Shown piece by piece: positions 38,669-51,271 of a stretch of 64,000 nucleotides of DNA (within the stretch, counting starts at the first letter, position 1; each line of letters starts with the position of its first letter). This stretch comes from Polytrichum commune (lineage: Eukaryota; Streptophyta; Polytrichopsida; Polytrichales; Polytrichaceae), in assembly GCA_950295325.1 (NCBI GenBank), contig OX485805.1, forward strand, positions 35,265,501-35,329,500, in the 5' to 3' direction. The notes below the pieces were generated by a model, which worked only from the letters and a program-made list of their open reading frames with translations, was not told the DNA's origin and searched no databases. The position numbers and the translations under genes were made by a program.

Positions 38669-40589
38669 GAGACATCTGCAAAAACTGGATTGGAAATCGG
38701 ACCTACCTTGATTTAGTTAGTGGCTATCGGAAGCGCACGTTATTTGATTTTGGTTTTTTTAACGATATACGTAGGTTCTTCCAATTGTGTTCATTATTGA
38801 GTGTAGAGTAGCGATTTCATTTTTGAAGACGTAGTCCAATCTCTTTCAGCACGTGTGTCTTTAAGATGTTTGTTCTTGGATCCTCACCGAACCCCATACC
38901 AATCAAATCTAGGAGTCCGAATAAAAAAAACAAGACACTCAAGACCCATCTACCTTACTTGTCATACACGTTGTTCTTGGAGAGCTCCCAATGAGCCGAA
39001 TTTTTGTGATCCCTTGAAACCACGAGCCGTTTTTCTTGAACTACATGTTTGGATTCATTTAATTACTCCACACACAATAGTGAACACGGTTGGTAGGACC
39101 TATGTATTTAGTAGACGAAGCTACAAACGTGCACTTACGATAACCATAACCAAATTAGGGGAGGTCTGATTTTCAATCCGGTTTCTGTTGATGCTTCATC
39201 GTATATTTTGTAGGTACAACATGTATTCAAAGACGTAAATTTGATCAATAGAAGATAAAGAACAAGCAAAATAAAACCAAATAACACATGCATGTGTTAC
39301 ATGATTGGGCTCTCAACCAGATGCTATTTCATTACCATCCTATTCATGTGGGCTCTTCTACACAATAAATTATAATAAACCAAGAGTTGTAAGATTTTGA
39401 AGTAGTATGGTCTCCTAGTTTTGTCACTTGTGTTAGATCCACCTCTTTGAGGATGGCTTCACGTAAAGTCTAGTAGATCATGAAACATCATCATCATCAT
39501 CTATTACATGCCATGCATGACTCCACATAAGTCAGGGCATGTTTATGCCATTAGGCCACGGCTCTTGAGAATCATTTTCTCATTGGTTGAGAGAGTCATG
39601 GGGCCCCACTTTAGGTTTACGTGGGGGCAGTTTTTGATTACAACCCATAACATTTTGAATGGAGAAATCTACATGGGATCCCACATGGCAAGCATGGACA
39701 ATGTTGGCCAGGATTGTAGGGGAATTATTCGGGACAACTCTTGAAGGGTAGGCCAGGCGGAATGTGCAGCGGGACCCGGGAGACAACCCATGACAAGTTA
39801 TCATATTGTGCAGTACACAAAACTAATTTTTCTAATTCATAGCCCATACATAGAGCTTGAATGCTCAAAACTTCCTAGTTTAACATATACAAACACCAAT
39901 ACACAAACAAAACTGCAAACACTTGCTTTCTTCTCTCCCTCATGACTCTACATTCTTATATCTAAGTAAAGTATTGTGAAGTTCTTTTCAATGGTCCCAT
40001 CAGAGTCTACGCCAAGGGCTTGTGACCTCCAAAAGACTTTGGACGATAATCATGGACTTCTCTATGCTCTCATCCCAAAAGCGGGGTAGAATGATCATTC
40101 AAGAGCCTAATAATGGCCTAATAATGCCTACCCTGTAAACATGCGCTTACTTCATGCTTCCTCGACCCCTTCGGCCCTCGTGGTACGGTCTCTGCAGTTT
40201 CCACCAACGGGAGATTTTAGATTTACACGGGCACGGGCCCTCAAGCTCAGGTGTAAAGTGGCCCCAATAATACTGTAATAATAAGTATCTGCACATCTGC
40301 TTACAAACTGAAACTGGGCCACTGGGGACAAGCGAATCTGAGCTTGCTTTGAACCTGGTCAAGCTCAAAGGCAAGGCTTCTGATTGCACATGGAACACTC
40401 AGGACTCGAACTCCTCATATTCGACAATCGTTCTGACTCCTGCCCGCCAACTGCATCATCCTGTGTCAAAAGATTTCAGAACAGTTGCCAAAAAAGATTA
40501 TTCGTCACACAATTAAATTGTCAACCTGAACAAATATATAAACAATTAATTTTGTTTATATTTATATAAACATCGTGTGCTTGCATTGT
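38669..40589. other. Dispersed repeat remnants, no gene
   Basis: About 38755-38960 is similar to 60800-60990 (TTCCAATTGTGTTCATTATTG then a GACGTAGTCCAATC-like word). About 39290-39620 is a degraded inverted relative of the 490 bp MITE family. A related right end, GGTGTAAAGTGGCCCC, is near 40250. A CAT/ATC microsatellite lies at about 39488-39502. Confidence 0.5.
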
Positions 40590-41200
40590 GGTGGTGTTAA
40601 TGTTGTTCCAAAGTATACTTCACAGTTGCATTTGAGAAACCTCTTGAGGTGGAGATGACGGGAGATAGAAAGAGTTCCATTCTTTAGCAAGAAACGCCTC
40701 CTTTAGTTGATCAAATTTGGAGTTTTGATGGCACCGGATTATCCCTACCTGGAGAGATGGAAGTTTATGCCACTTTTGCTCTGGCAATGTAGTTGAAGAA
40801 CACTTTCTATTGAAGTGTATAGAGCATTGGTCTACATTAGAGATGCGTTTCCTTATCTCACAATATTATACTAGGTGGGTCTCAAGTCATTCATCCAATT
40901 GGACCGTCAAGTTAATATTGGTCTCTATCTTACCGAGGCCACTGCACTCTATTATTTTCCTAGGAATTGGCCTTTTCGACAACCATCTTGACGTACTTTT
41001 GGCTTCCGGGACACAGTGAAGGGCACAGTGGACAAATGCACAGCTGTGCTGGGCAGTGACAAACTCGAGGACCACGAAAATGCGGACCCAGGACACTTGG
41101 AGTCCCACGTGACACGAGTGATCGTGTTATCCCATCATGCTTCTTAATTTCTTTGGATTTCGATTACTGACACATGAGTTACCATTGGGGGTTTTAGTTT
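40590..41200 (+). repeat. Inverted repeat arm 1 with a Cys/His protein fragment
   Basis: Matches 43065-43830 in inverted orientation. Translated forward near 40760-41019 it reads CHFCSGNVVEEHFLLKCIEH and then SLEMRFLISQ-like and LPRPLHSIIFLGIGLFDN segments. CxxC followed by H and C is the pattern of a zinc-binding patch seen at the end of many LINE reverse transcriptases. The source family is not certain. Confidence 0.75.
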
Positions 41201-42500
41201 TTTTTCTGAAAATAATTGTCCCCGAGCTCAACATAGCGATTAGCATTTTCACCCTCACCACCGGTACATAACATTATTCAACCACGTGGGTCATCTCACT
41301 AATCTTGGAATAAAGCAACTATATTTTGTGGGTCCCAGGAGAAAAGTAGTAATGTTTAGTGATCGTTCATACATTGAAGCTGGCATTTTGGAAACTTTTA
41401 CTTGGAGTTATATTCTTTGCACTATTCACAAGAAGCATTGTTCATTAAGAATATATTCATAGCAACGCTATTTATTGTTATTGAAGAAACCGACATTATT
41501 CACAATGTTCATGCACGTTCATACCAGCAATATTCACTGTTCATACTGGTGCCAACTTCTTCCTATTATCTATGTCTCTTCCCATGAAGGTAAAACCATG
41601 GAGACCCTATTATATGCTAAATTTAGATTATGGCTAAATTTAACCATCGGGCTGAATAATGTTATGTAGGTTTTGTGAACATGTACCTTATTTCTTCAAG
41701 GCCGTTTTACACACGTGTGACATGACCAAGGGCCAAGAGAAAATTTGTATAGGGTGAGTGTCTCGTGGTCGTAGACCATGGTTGACGATGCGAAGCCATG
41801 ACCACAAGAAACTAACATCATTTTTTCTCATCACTCTTGGTCACTAGGACATAAGTACAATGGACTTAAACCGGGACATAGTGTTTATAATGGGAAATTA
41901 ATATTTAAAACGCTAAAATAAGATTTGCTAAAAATAGGTCTTCTTTGACAAGTTCTTCTTCATTTTTGTTGTGACAACTTATTTGGATTCTCTAGTCACA
42001 AAGTCCAAGTGACCACCACAAATCATCCATTTATGAACATGTAGGATTCCATATCACTTTCTCATCCACTTTTTGATATAAGCATTCTTAATTTAAGTGA
42101 TCTTGTGTGGAATAAAGCAAGACCGCCACTCATCTATCAACTAATGAGAGAATTTAGAAAGCAGTGGTCATGATCCGTGATTACTGGTCTAAAAGAGCTT
42201 TCATTGTAACCCCTTTTTTTCTCTCTCTCTCAAAAATCACATTCTTCGGGCTTTCACTTCCACCCCTCACCTCATCAAAATTTGCAATTTCCCATAATAA
42301 TATCATGCAAGCCCATCCTACTCACATTTGCTACGAAATGAAGAAAACTTGAAATATTCTAAAGGAAATTGTCTCTAACCGCCGACGCGGTTGGAGTTCC
42401 CCATGATTTCTACAATTGCAACAACTCTTGGTTTCTCCTTAAGGGCCCGGCTGGTAACTCTCCCTTTTCAAATAGTTCGTTCTATATCACTTCAAACCAT
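41201..42500. other. Spacer between inverted arms
   Basis: AT-rich with short frames only. No gene or repeat with clear ends was found. Confidence 0.45.
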
Positions 42501-42652
42501 GACATTATTCAAATCCATAACAATGTTTTGTGGGACTGACAGTATTCCACAGGATATTCCCCACGTTTAGACTGAATGTGGGAAGTATTTGGGAATATTT
42601 TGAGAATATTGCCAATCCCACAAAACAATGTTATGAATTTGAATAATGCTAT
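42501..42652. mobile_element. Foldback MITE, degenerate copy
   Basis: A 152 bp inverted-repeat sequence: the left arm begins GACATTATTCAAATCCATAA and the right arm is its imperfect complement. Words such as TGTGGGAC-GACA-TATTCC are shared with the perfect hairpin at 56688-56833, so the two are one family. Confidence 0.65.
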
Positions 42653-42659
42653 AACACTT

Positions 42660-43050
42660 CTAATGACATTGATATACTGTATATTCTAAGAATCCATGGT
42701 CTTTCAAATGCTTTATAATGCGATAGCAACTCCAAAATAATGTTTCACGAAAATGGTGTAGCAAATCCAAACCAAGTTCCAAACACAGTGATTCATGCAA
42801 GTGCTACAAATGGTTGTTACCCTTGGGTGGACCCTGTGACTGTGCCCTCAACTCAAGATCCTCCGCGGTTTCATTTTGTTATAAGTAATAGTCGAAGTGG
42901 CGCTCAACGTCAGAGTAAGGGTGACTTTACACTAGGGCCCACGACGAAAGAAACTCCAAACTCAAGCAAACTTATCACATAACATTATTAAGCAGTGTGC
43001 GTTCGTTCATGTAGGCCCTGAGAATATAACCATGGGATGCCCCAACCTAG
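42660..43050 (+). repeat. Direct repeat flanking the LINE region, left copy
   Basis: About 390 bp similar to 48765-49160. It includes GATATACTGTATATTCTAAG-like and GGTGTAGCAAATCCAAACCA words and the left end of a MITE relative (GGGTGACTTTACACTAGGG from 42919, preceded by TAA). It is cut off at the start of inverted arm 2. Confidence 0.7.
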
Positions 43051-43064
43051 TATGTAAACCCCAA

Positions 43065-43830
43065 TGATAACTTATGTGTCGGTAATCGAAATGCAAAGAA
43101 ACTGAGAAGCACGATGGCACAACATGACCACTCTTGTCACGTGGGACTCCAAGTGTCCTGGGTCCGCATTTTCGTGGTCCTCGAGTTTGTCACTGCCCAG
43201 CACAGCTGTGCATTTGTCCAGTGTGCCCTATTTATCCCTTGGTGATTTAAAATTTCGAGTTGACACCTTTGATCCCAAGATCTCAACCCTTAAAAATAAC
43301 GTTTTCAGGCCAAAGCAGTGGATCCGACGGATAGAATTTGTCTGTGAATTTGTTCATCTGCTTAAGTAACTCAGTAACACACGAAACTCTCTGCTCATCT
43401 GCATGCTGTCATGTCCACCGGCAGTGAAATGGAATTTCATTTTGAAGTCCCAGAAGCCAAAAAGTGCATCGAGACGGTTGTCGAAAAGGCCAATTCCTAG
43501 GAAAATAATAGAGTGCAGTGGTCTCGGTAAGATATAGGCCAATATCAACTTGACAATCCATTTGGATGAATGACTTGAGACCCACCTAGTATTATATTGT
43601 GAGATAAGGAAACGCATCTCTAATGGAGACCAGAGTTGTGTACGCTTCATTAGAGAGTGTGCTTCAAGTACGTTGTCAGAGGAAAAGTGGCATAATCTTC
43701 TATCTCTCTAGATTGGGATAGTCCAATGCCATCAAAAATCCAGATTTGATAATTTGAAGGAGGTTTTTCTTGCTAAAGAATGGAACTCTTTTCATCTCTT
43801 GGGGAAGAAACTAGATCACCTCCACCTAAA
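43065..43830 (-). repeat. Inverted repeat arm 2 with the same Cys/His fragment
   Basis: Reverse complement of arm 1 with about 190 bp of extra sequence (about 43235-43430). On the minus strand it encodes LEMRFLISQYNTRWVSSHSS and LPRPLHSIIFLGIGLFDN, as arm 1 does. Its Cys/His patch has drifted (CHFSSDN, LMKR). Confidence 0.75.
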
Positions 43831-43839
43831 TATGTACAT

Positions 43840-46800
43840 GCACAACCTTACTACACCAAAATCAAAACTCGGATCACTACCCCGTTAGCCTAGACCTTAG
43901 TCCGAACATACTAGTCTGTAAAACCGATAACCCCACAACACACACCCCAAGAATTACATGCCCCATACCACCAAAAAAACGTCCAAAAAATGATTCTCCA
44001 ATTCCAAGAGGCCACAAACCTTACCACACAATCACTCACACGCATACTAGATACTCCACATCTACACCATACAAATTGGGAAGAAGACATAATTAACATA
44101 CTAAGCACATGTATCGAAAAAAGTGCCACAATACACAAAAACCCATGCACTACCATACAGACCCCACCAACAAGGAGGCTTCCTCCCACGTAAACAACAG
44201 AAAGTGTGGAAGCACCACTTTCAAACCTACCATAGCATAAGAAAAACAATTCGAACAACACACACCATACCATGTGCAAGTTGGCCAAACCACTAAGGTA
44301 TCTAGCAACAATACACCCTCAACAATATGACCATCCCCCCACCCCCACTAATGACGCAACGGTAAAAAAAAATGGATTGAAGAGCTCGCAGCTATAGGTC
44401 GTACAACTAAGAAGCCTACAAAATCACCATTGAACAAACCATCATTAATTGTAAAAATAAAAAATCATCACAAAATATGGACTCCTACTAATTACTAAAA
44501 TTTAAAATTAATAATAATAATAATAATAACTTAGCCCATCCACAAATACGCCCCTAGATTGCCTCAATGATACAAGTATTAACATACTCACAAACCCAAT
44601 AGACATAGCACAAGAAATCCTACAAACACAACAAAGCTTTTTCAAGATGAAAGCATCCCTATGCGATGACCCCACATATATCCGACAATGTGCAAATGCA
44701 CAGTCTGCAAATACCCATGGCATGACCAAGATGGATTCATCATCGAAAAACGAGGCCCCCACAACCCCACAATATCGGAGAACTTCTCCCGAAAGGTGTT
44801 TGATAACAATCTTTATATTTTATATTTTTATATTTTTATTTGAAACTAGGGGGAAAACCTTGGGACTGGACAACATCTCAAATAAAATCCTCAAGGCCCT
44901 CCTCCCAACCTTCCATTATATGCTATATCTCTTCTTTTGACAATGCTAACACCAAAAATACATACCCCAATATTGGAAACACAATAAAACAATACTCCTC
45001 TACAAAAAAGGCGACCGACAACTACTCACCAACTACAAACCTATCACCGTAGCCAACACTATCTATAAACTCTACACTAGCACGCTCACAACCCTCCTCA
45101 CAAGCTATGGCAAAAAACACAAAATAACACACTTCAGTCATGAAGGGTTTAGACCACAAAGAATCATAACAAGACAAATCCAAATGATAACGACAGCACT
45201 TGAAGACGGCCGCCTAACCAATAAAGACATATAACTTACCTACATAGATTTTTAAAATGCCTTTGGCTCCATAGAACATGCAAGACTCCTTGCACTAATG
45301 GAAGATCTAGGATGCCCCCTAGACACCATTGAATTAATAGGAAACATCTACACAAACTCAACCACCTCCTTTCATGGAAATCACTTTGGCACAACCTCAC
45401 CCATTCAAATTAATAAAGGGACCATTCAAGGGGACACCCTAAGTCCCTACTTATTTTTCATATTCTTAGACCCACTCCTCCAATGGCTAGAAAAATATAA
45501 CATAGGATATGACTTCAAAATATCATCAGCCATGTGCATATGTTGACGACCTAGCCATCATCACCGATAATATACTACACATTCAACCACAAATCCACAA
45601 ACTCCAAAAGTTCTAAATAATCTCATAATGGGCACATCTAGACCTTAACCTCTCCAAATGCGCAATCACAGGATGCCCAAACAAATCAAACTTAAAACCC
45701 ACCACCTTCAAAGCATACATACATGCACAACATATTCACTTCAAAAATAAACCATACACAAACCTTGGTATCCACCTAGTCCCCTCGCTAAAATGAAACA
45801 TCCACAAAGACATCCCCATGGAAAAGGCAAGAAAACAAAGCAAACTACTAATGACCTCCCCCACCACAATTAAACAAGAAACCCACATACTAAACGCAGT
45901 CATAAAACTAGGCATAGCATACACCTACTATGTAGTCCCATTCTCTAAACCAGACATCAAGAATCTTGACAAAATCCTCAGTAAACTAACTAAAGAAGTA
46001 TGTAACCTACCCAAAAGCATAGTGAAGATCCTAATCCACCTCTCCAATGAAGACTTCGGTATTGATACCACCTCCATCCTCCTTAACTAGATAAATTGTA
46101 ATGGTGAACAACTACTAAACACCCTCAACGACCAAGGCCAATTAGGCCAAATCTACCAAGGCCTGACCAAATAAATCACAACAAAACATGGAGGGTCCTA
46201 CCACCTCTCACACCTAGAATACCAAGCATGTGCAAGATCACCCACAACTCAAAAAATTTACCTACTTGAAAGGGAATATGAGATCCATGTGCATACCAAC
46301 ATTGAAAAATTTCCCATTAAACAAACAACAATAGAACACACATGGACACAAACTGCAAGCTACGCCCTCTTCTCCGAAGAACAAAAATATACTCCCATAA
46401 AATACCTCAACAAACTACACATGTATAACATCACTACCCTCAACCAAATTTAAAACCCAAACACCCAACAATTTTTTTCCCCCAAGGAATTCAAATAAAA
46501 ATTCAAAGCCACCCCAAAAATAATAAAAGAAGCCCTAGCGCAAGCTCAGCTACTATTCCCACATAGCCCACCAATAACTCACAATCTCCCCACACAACGA
46601 GTACCAACACACACCCCACCCACAAGCAGAGTAACCAAATGGACCCCACAATTGGAAAACCAATACAAGGCATAATAAACAACAAAACTACAATATATAA
46701 AGACAAATAGGGAGCAAAAGCCATAAAGCAACATAATCTATGCCATTGGAATCCCCCCCCCCCCCCAATCAACACGACAAAATAGGTAGAAGCCTCACTA

Positions 46801-48700
46801 CTCCTTCATCATCACAATATCACCCTCGACCACAATATATTTATATTCCACAAATTCCTACAAAGCAAACACAAAACAAACACCATGACCACATACAACT
46901 CATGCATAAACTTTACACAATGTAAGGACCGCATATTCTTTTGCCCACCTATTAAAGCCCCAAACCTCACATTAACTACCAAGGAATGCAACCTAGATAA
47001 AGACATCATTGCTACCAAACCCACCATACAAATAAAAGGGACATAATCCAATATCTACGACCAAACTAGAGCATACATTTGAAGTATGCCACTCACAAGA
47101 CTACAATGGCTATGGGAAATATATAACCAAAACCAAACGCACCCTATGTTTAACTTCTTAAATCCCCCGCCCCAAGACTTTGTCACTGAAATTCTATGGC
47201 TAATCCAAAAATATATTGCAATCCTCCCAAAAAAAACCAAAAAAACATAACCCAAATAACAACCACCATACTTTACACCCCTCAACCCTACAAACCCTAA
47301 TAGAAACCTACAACATTACACATTTATACTACTCCTCACCCCTCACATGCCCAACAACACTCACTTAATATAACTCCACACACAATAGAGACACAATATT
47401 CATATCAACAGGAGTCGCACACTCATCAAAGTGGGGAGGTAACGGCCTAGCCCACCCCCCAAACTTCAAATTTGCCATAACATCAATCCACTGGGCATGA
47501 ATGACAACCTTGGAAAACCACAACACCACAACCATCATCATTCAACCATAAAGAGAACCACCTCCCTATCACCCACGCATACATACACACGATAATAACC
47601 ATTCCACCTAACACCACACAATACGACCTCACACTAGAATGGCCAAAATAACTACATCAATTAGAAAACCAATATGCCACCATAGTATGCATACACAATC
47701 AAAATTCCCCACCAGGCAACCCACAGACATTCAACACACTGACATCCAACATCCATCTTCCCAACACAACCACCTAGATAAATTACTCATCGTTGCTATA
47801 ATCAACCAACTAACATGGTCCACACACAAAATTACAATACAAAAGTCATAGCCCACACATGCATAATAGGCAATGAAATTGCGGACCAACTAGCAAATGA
47901 TGGATCCCTCCTAGACAAACCCACCAACACTCCCTGGATACATACGGCCCATACTACGCCATACTAGCTCAATAGGGTCCCAACCAGTACCCACACAGGC
48001 GCTATACACAACCTACAAACTTACATCAACAAAGAACACATGAACCAAGAACTAGGGTTGGCCCAATCCAAATTCACATATATAAACGAATGAATATCCA
48101 ATGACCAAATCAACCACAAACTCTCCAACCAATTTTGGAAAACTCCCGGGATCACAAACGCCTAGATTACACAAACTCTCAAATTCCGATACGCCCAATA
48201 TATGGGTAACCACCATAAAAATATCTTTTGGCCTAGCTTCCACCCAAACCCGAACTGTACACTATGCCCCAATAATGTCATTGACACATGGCCACACTTA
48301 CTCTTTACATGCTCAAACCCCCACATAAAAGGACTACAAATAGCACACCGCAATAAAGCAGTACACCAAATCGCGCACACATTACAATCAAATAAATATA
48401 CAAGATATTACACACTTGTCAACGCATGCAACCAAAACTCTAGACCCCAAGACATCATAGTACCACAATGGGTACTCCAATGCGCATGCCCCACTATGCC
48501 ATGCACATGCCTAGCTAGACTCAAACCGACATATTATGCATATTAGGCACCCCCACAAATTGCCAGCCCCCCCCCCCCTTAGATGTAAGGCCCCACACAC
48601 TTTAAATTAAAGGAACCCATCTTCCGATAGGAAGCAACTACCCTCACCGTGATGCCTAATTAAACATGAACACGGTAGAGAAGAACGAGCTCCCATTCAT
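43840..48700 (+). mobile_element. 5'-truncated LINE (non-LTR retrotransposon), degenerate
   Basis: Domains lie in the order expected for a LINE. The last piece of the endonuclease (SDHYPV, near 43873) is followed by reverse transcriptase: YKPITVANTIYKLYT (about 45030), LTYIDF (about 45238), GTIQGDTLSPYLF (about 45419) and the catalytic YVDDLAII (about 45538). The thumb includes HILNAVIKLGIAYTYY. RNase H ends with HTCIIGNEIADQLANDG (about 47850-47907), and the last part is a C-x2-C-x9-H-x4-C patch (48255-48311). Stops and frame changes break the frame many times, so it is inactive. Most of the endonuclease is missing, as in 5' truncation on insertion. The sense strand is strikingly rich in A and C. 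The 3' end is uncertain, between about 48550 and 48750. Clade: L1/I-like with RNase H. Confidence 0.85.
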
Positions 48701-48764
48701 GTCAGTGTATAAACTAAACCCTGACGCTATTCTTATTTTATCTAATTATTTCTACATCACTTCT

Positions 48765-49160
48765 AATATTTCCAATGATGTTGATATACAAAATATTCCT
48801 AGAATCCATAGTCTTTAATATGTTTTATAATGCGATAGTAACTCCAAAATGATGCTTCTTAGAAATGGTGTAGCAAATCCAAACCAAAGTTCCAAACACA
48901 ATGACTCATGCACGTGCTACAAATAGTTGTTACCCTTGGGTGGACCCCGTGACTATGCCCTCAACTCAAGATCCTCGGAGTTTCATTTTGTTATTTGTAA
49001 TAGTCAAAGTGGTGCTCAACGTCACAATAGGGTGACTTTACACTAGGGCCCAAGACCAAATAAACTCCAAACTCAAGCAATCTTATTGCATAACATTAAT
49101 AAGTAGTGTGCATTCGTTCGTGTGGGCCTTGAGAATATAACTATGGAATGCCCCAACCTA
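48765..49160 (+). repeat. Direct repeat flanking the LINE region, right copy
   Basis: Diverged copy of 42660-43050. Here the MITE relative that it contains continues to its right end. Confidence 0.7.
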
Positions 49161-49526
49161 GTGCAAATTCAAACTAAATTTGAGTCTACATGGTATCCTA
49201 CATGGCATCGAGTGGATAATGTTTCATGGTCTACCGGATATTTCATTAGACCCATCAAAAAGAGTCAGGTCTAATGCAAAAGTAGGGGCCCCAATACCAA
49301 GTAAATTGCCATTAACTCCTATGAATATTATATTGCCGTGGTGGGTACCCAAACCCAAACATATGTTGCGGTTCCTCAATATGGCCCTCTCTCACTTTGC
49401 ACAATGCTTGAGGGCCCATCAATTGCATGATCAAATTTCTATTTCCCACGGAACGACCTTTGGATGATTTTCAAAGACCCATACATTTTCTTGGTCACGG
49501 CTATTGGTTTGTGTGTAAAAAGGCCC
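49030..49526 (+). mobile_element. Diverged PIF/Harbinger-like MITE
   Basis: 497 bp, the same length as the 32-37 kb family. The ends are GGGTGACTTTACACTAGGGC and GTTTGTGTGTAAAAAGGCCC, followed by TTA. Internal words (TCTACATGG-TCCTACATGGCATC and GTTTCATGGTC) match the family, so this is an older member. Confidence 0.65.
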
Positions 49527-49529
49527 TTA

Positions 49530-50940
49530 GTCTTGTGGCCAATCTATACTGATGCGTGCAATTAGGTTGCCTTTGCATATAAGTTGCATCTTTACTACTG
49601 CAAATTACCTAAGATCAAAATCATATCACTAAGTCATACACCAGTTGAAAACTATGCCCAAAAAGACCACAGCCAAAATTGGTTGCGGTTCTTTTGATCA
49701 GCCTAATCCACAATCGCCATATGACTACATGATATTTCTTTTTCATTTTGCGACTGTAATTTTAAAGTTTTCAAGGCGTATAATATACCGTTGGAAAAGT
49801 ATTTTCAAGACCTTTCCAGCAAAATATTAAAATTTTCCAAATTCCTAGAATTTCAATCTCTAAACCAAAAGAAATATATGCAGTTGTTTAGCAACTGCAG
49901 ATCAGGTTGGTCAAAAGAATTGCAGGCGATATCAACTGCAGTTCTTTTTTGACATAGTTTTATGCTAGTGTTATAACTTTGGTTCTTCATACATATATCA
50001 ACCATAGTAAAATTATATATCTTTGTAATTTATTAGTGTGGTAATATAATACCAAACTAGTGTGGAACGTTGGTAAATTAGTGTAGGGAAGTTAATTGCA
50101 AAGGTGCATGTGTGGTTTGGGCAATCGCAATTGTAGGTGTTCCCATTGTTGTGAAACAGTAGAATAGTGAAGCACTAAAGCACTGGGGCAGTTAAACAGT
50201 GCCCATCCCAAAGCTCAATGTGAAATGGAGAAAGGGAAAGGGATGTAGTTTTGATGAGGGAAAGAAAAACAATTCTAAGCAATGCCGTAGTACCTTTACC
50301 ACTTTGGTTATTGACATGAGAATACTTATTATAAATTATAGTTCTGGATTCAACAGTCCTGGAGTTAATAGGAACAAATCAAAAAAATGTTAAAAGACAA
50401 GTTTCAACAAAGTTGGGGATTTCTTTAAATAGTTTAATTAGTGTCGAAGTGGTAAAGGTACTATGGTATAGGCCCACAAAAAATACCCTACCAAAACACT
50501 TATAAGTAAAACTACAGTGATAATAAACACAAAAAAATAGTTTATTACATCATTATCATGGTAGTTTAAAATCTCAATACTCACTTAAAATACACTCCAC
50601 TTAGATAACCCATTATCACAAGTGGTTCCTTAGAAAACCCATTACGACATGGATTGAATTTCCCAAGTGTGTATGTATGTATGTATGTATATTTTGTGTG
50701 AATAGAGAAAAACATTCTCAAAAAAACATTCTTTGGAGATTAACACCATTTGAGGATTGCATGTCAATAGTTTTCATGTGACGTGAACACAACGATTGTT
50801 GGGAAACCCACTCACTAGTTGGGAGATTGACCATGAGCTCAATGATGAATCATAAATCATACAAGGAACCCAAATCCACTTTTCAAAACAACATCATATA
50901 GTAAACTTTGTACACTCCCCCCAAAATATATATATATATA
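49530..50940. other. Non-coding spacer
   Basis: AT-rich, no gene seen. It carries a TGTA microsatellite at about 50671-50690 and a TA run at about 50928-50942. Confidence 0.5.
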
Positions 50941-50942
50941 TA

Positions 50943-51269
50943 CCGTAACACCATAGCAGGTTCGTTCTTAAATAATTCCAAAAAAAAAACGAAAAAAATC
51001 AGAAATTCCAGGCCATGAAGAACGAAATTATGGAAAATTATATTATGAAAAGAACGAAAATCTAGAAAGTTGGTTGAAGCAGACTCTGTTGAAAAAATCA
51101 ATTTAAGTTGTCATCCCAGTACATCTACTCTGTTCCAGGACGAATTATTATTTTTCCTCAAAATAGAAGAACGAATTTCAAAAAAATCTATTTTTAGCAA
51201 ACGAACCTTATTTTTTCAAAAAAAATAAATATTCGTTCGCCAAGTGATGAACCTGCTATGGTGTTACGG
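50943..51269. mobile_element. MITE with TA target duplication (Tc1/mariner-like)
   Basis: 327 bp with inverted ends CCGTAACACCATAGCAGGTT and its complement, identical over about 20 bases and flanked by TA on both sides. The interior is A/T-rich with no coding sequence. A TA duplication with such ends fits a Tc1/mariner-type non-autonomous element. Confidence 0.75.
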
Positions 51270-51271
51270 TA

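Noticed and set aside
43911-44288. Minus-strand frame of 125 codons opposite the LINE
   Set aside because: Arises from the A/C-rich sense strand, which makes the reverse strand stop-poor; sense-strand RT, RNase H and Cys/His motifs explain the region.
46503-46775. Hydrophobic minus-strand frame that looks like a membrane protein
   Set aside because: Shadow of the A/C-rich LINE strand; Leu/Val/Gly richness is forced by base composition.
42660-49160. Direct repeats around the LINE as a pair of LTRs
   Set aside because: The interior is a LINE, the repeats include a MITE end, and no primer site or TG...CA borders are visible.
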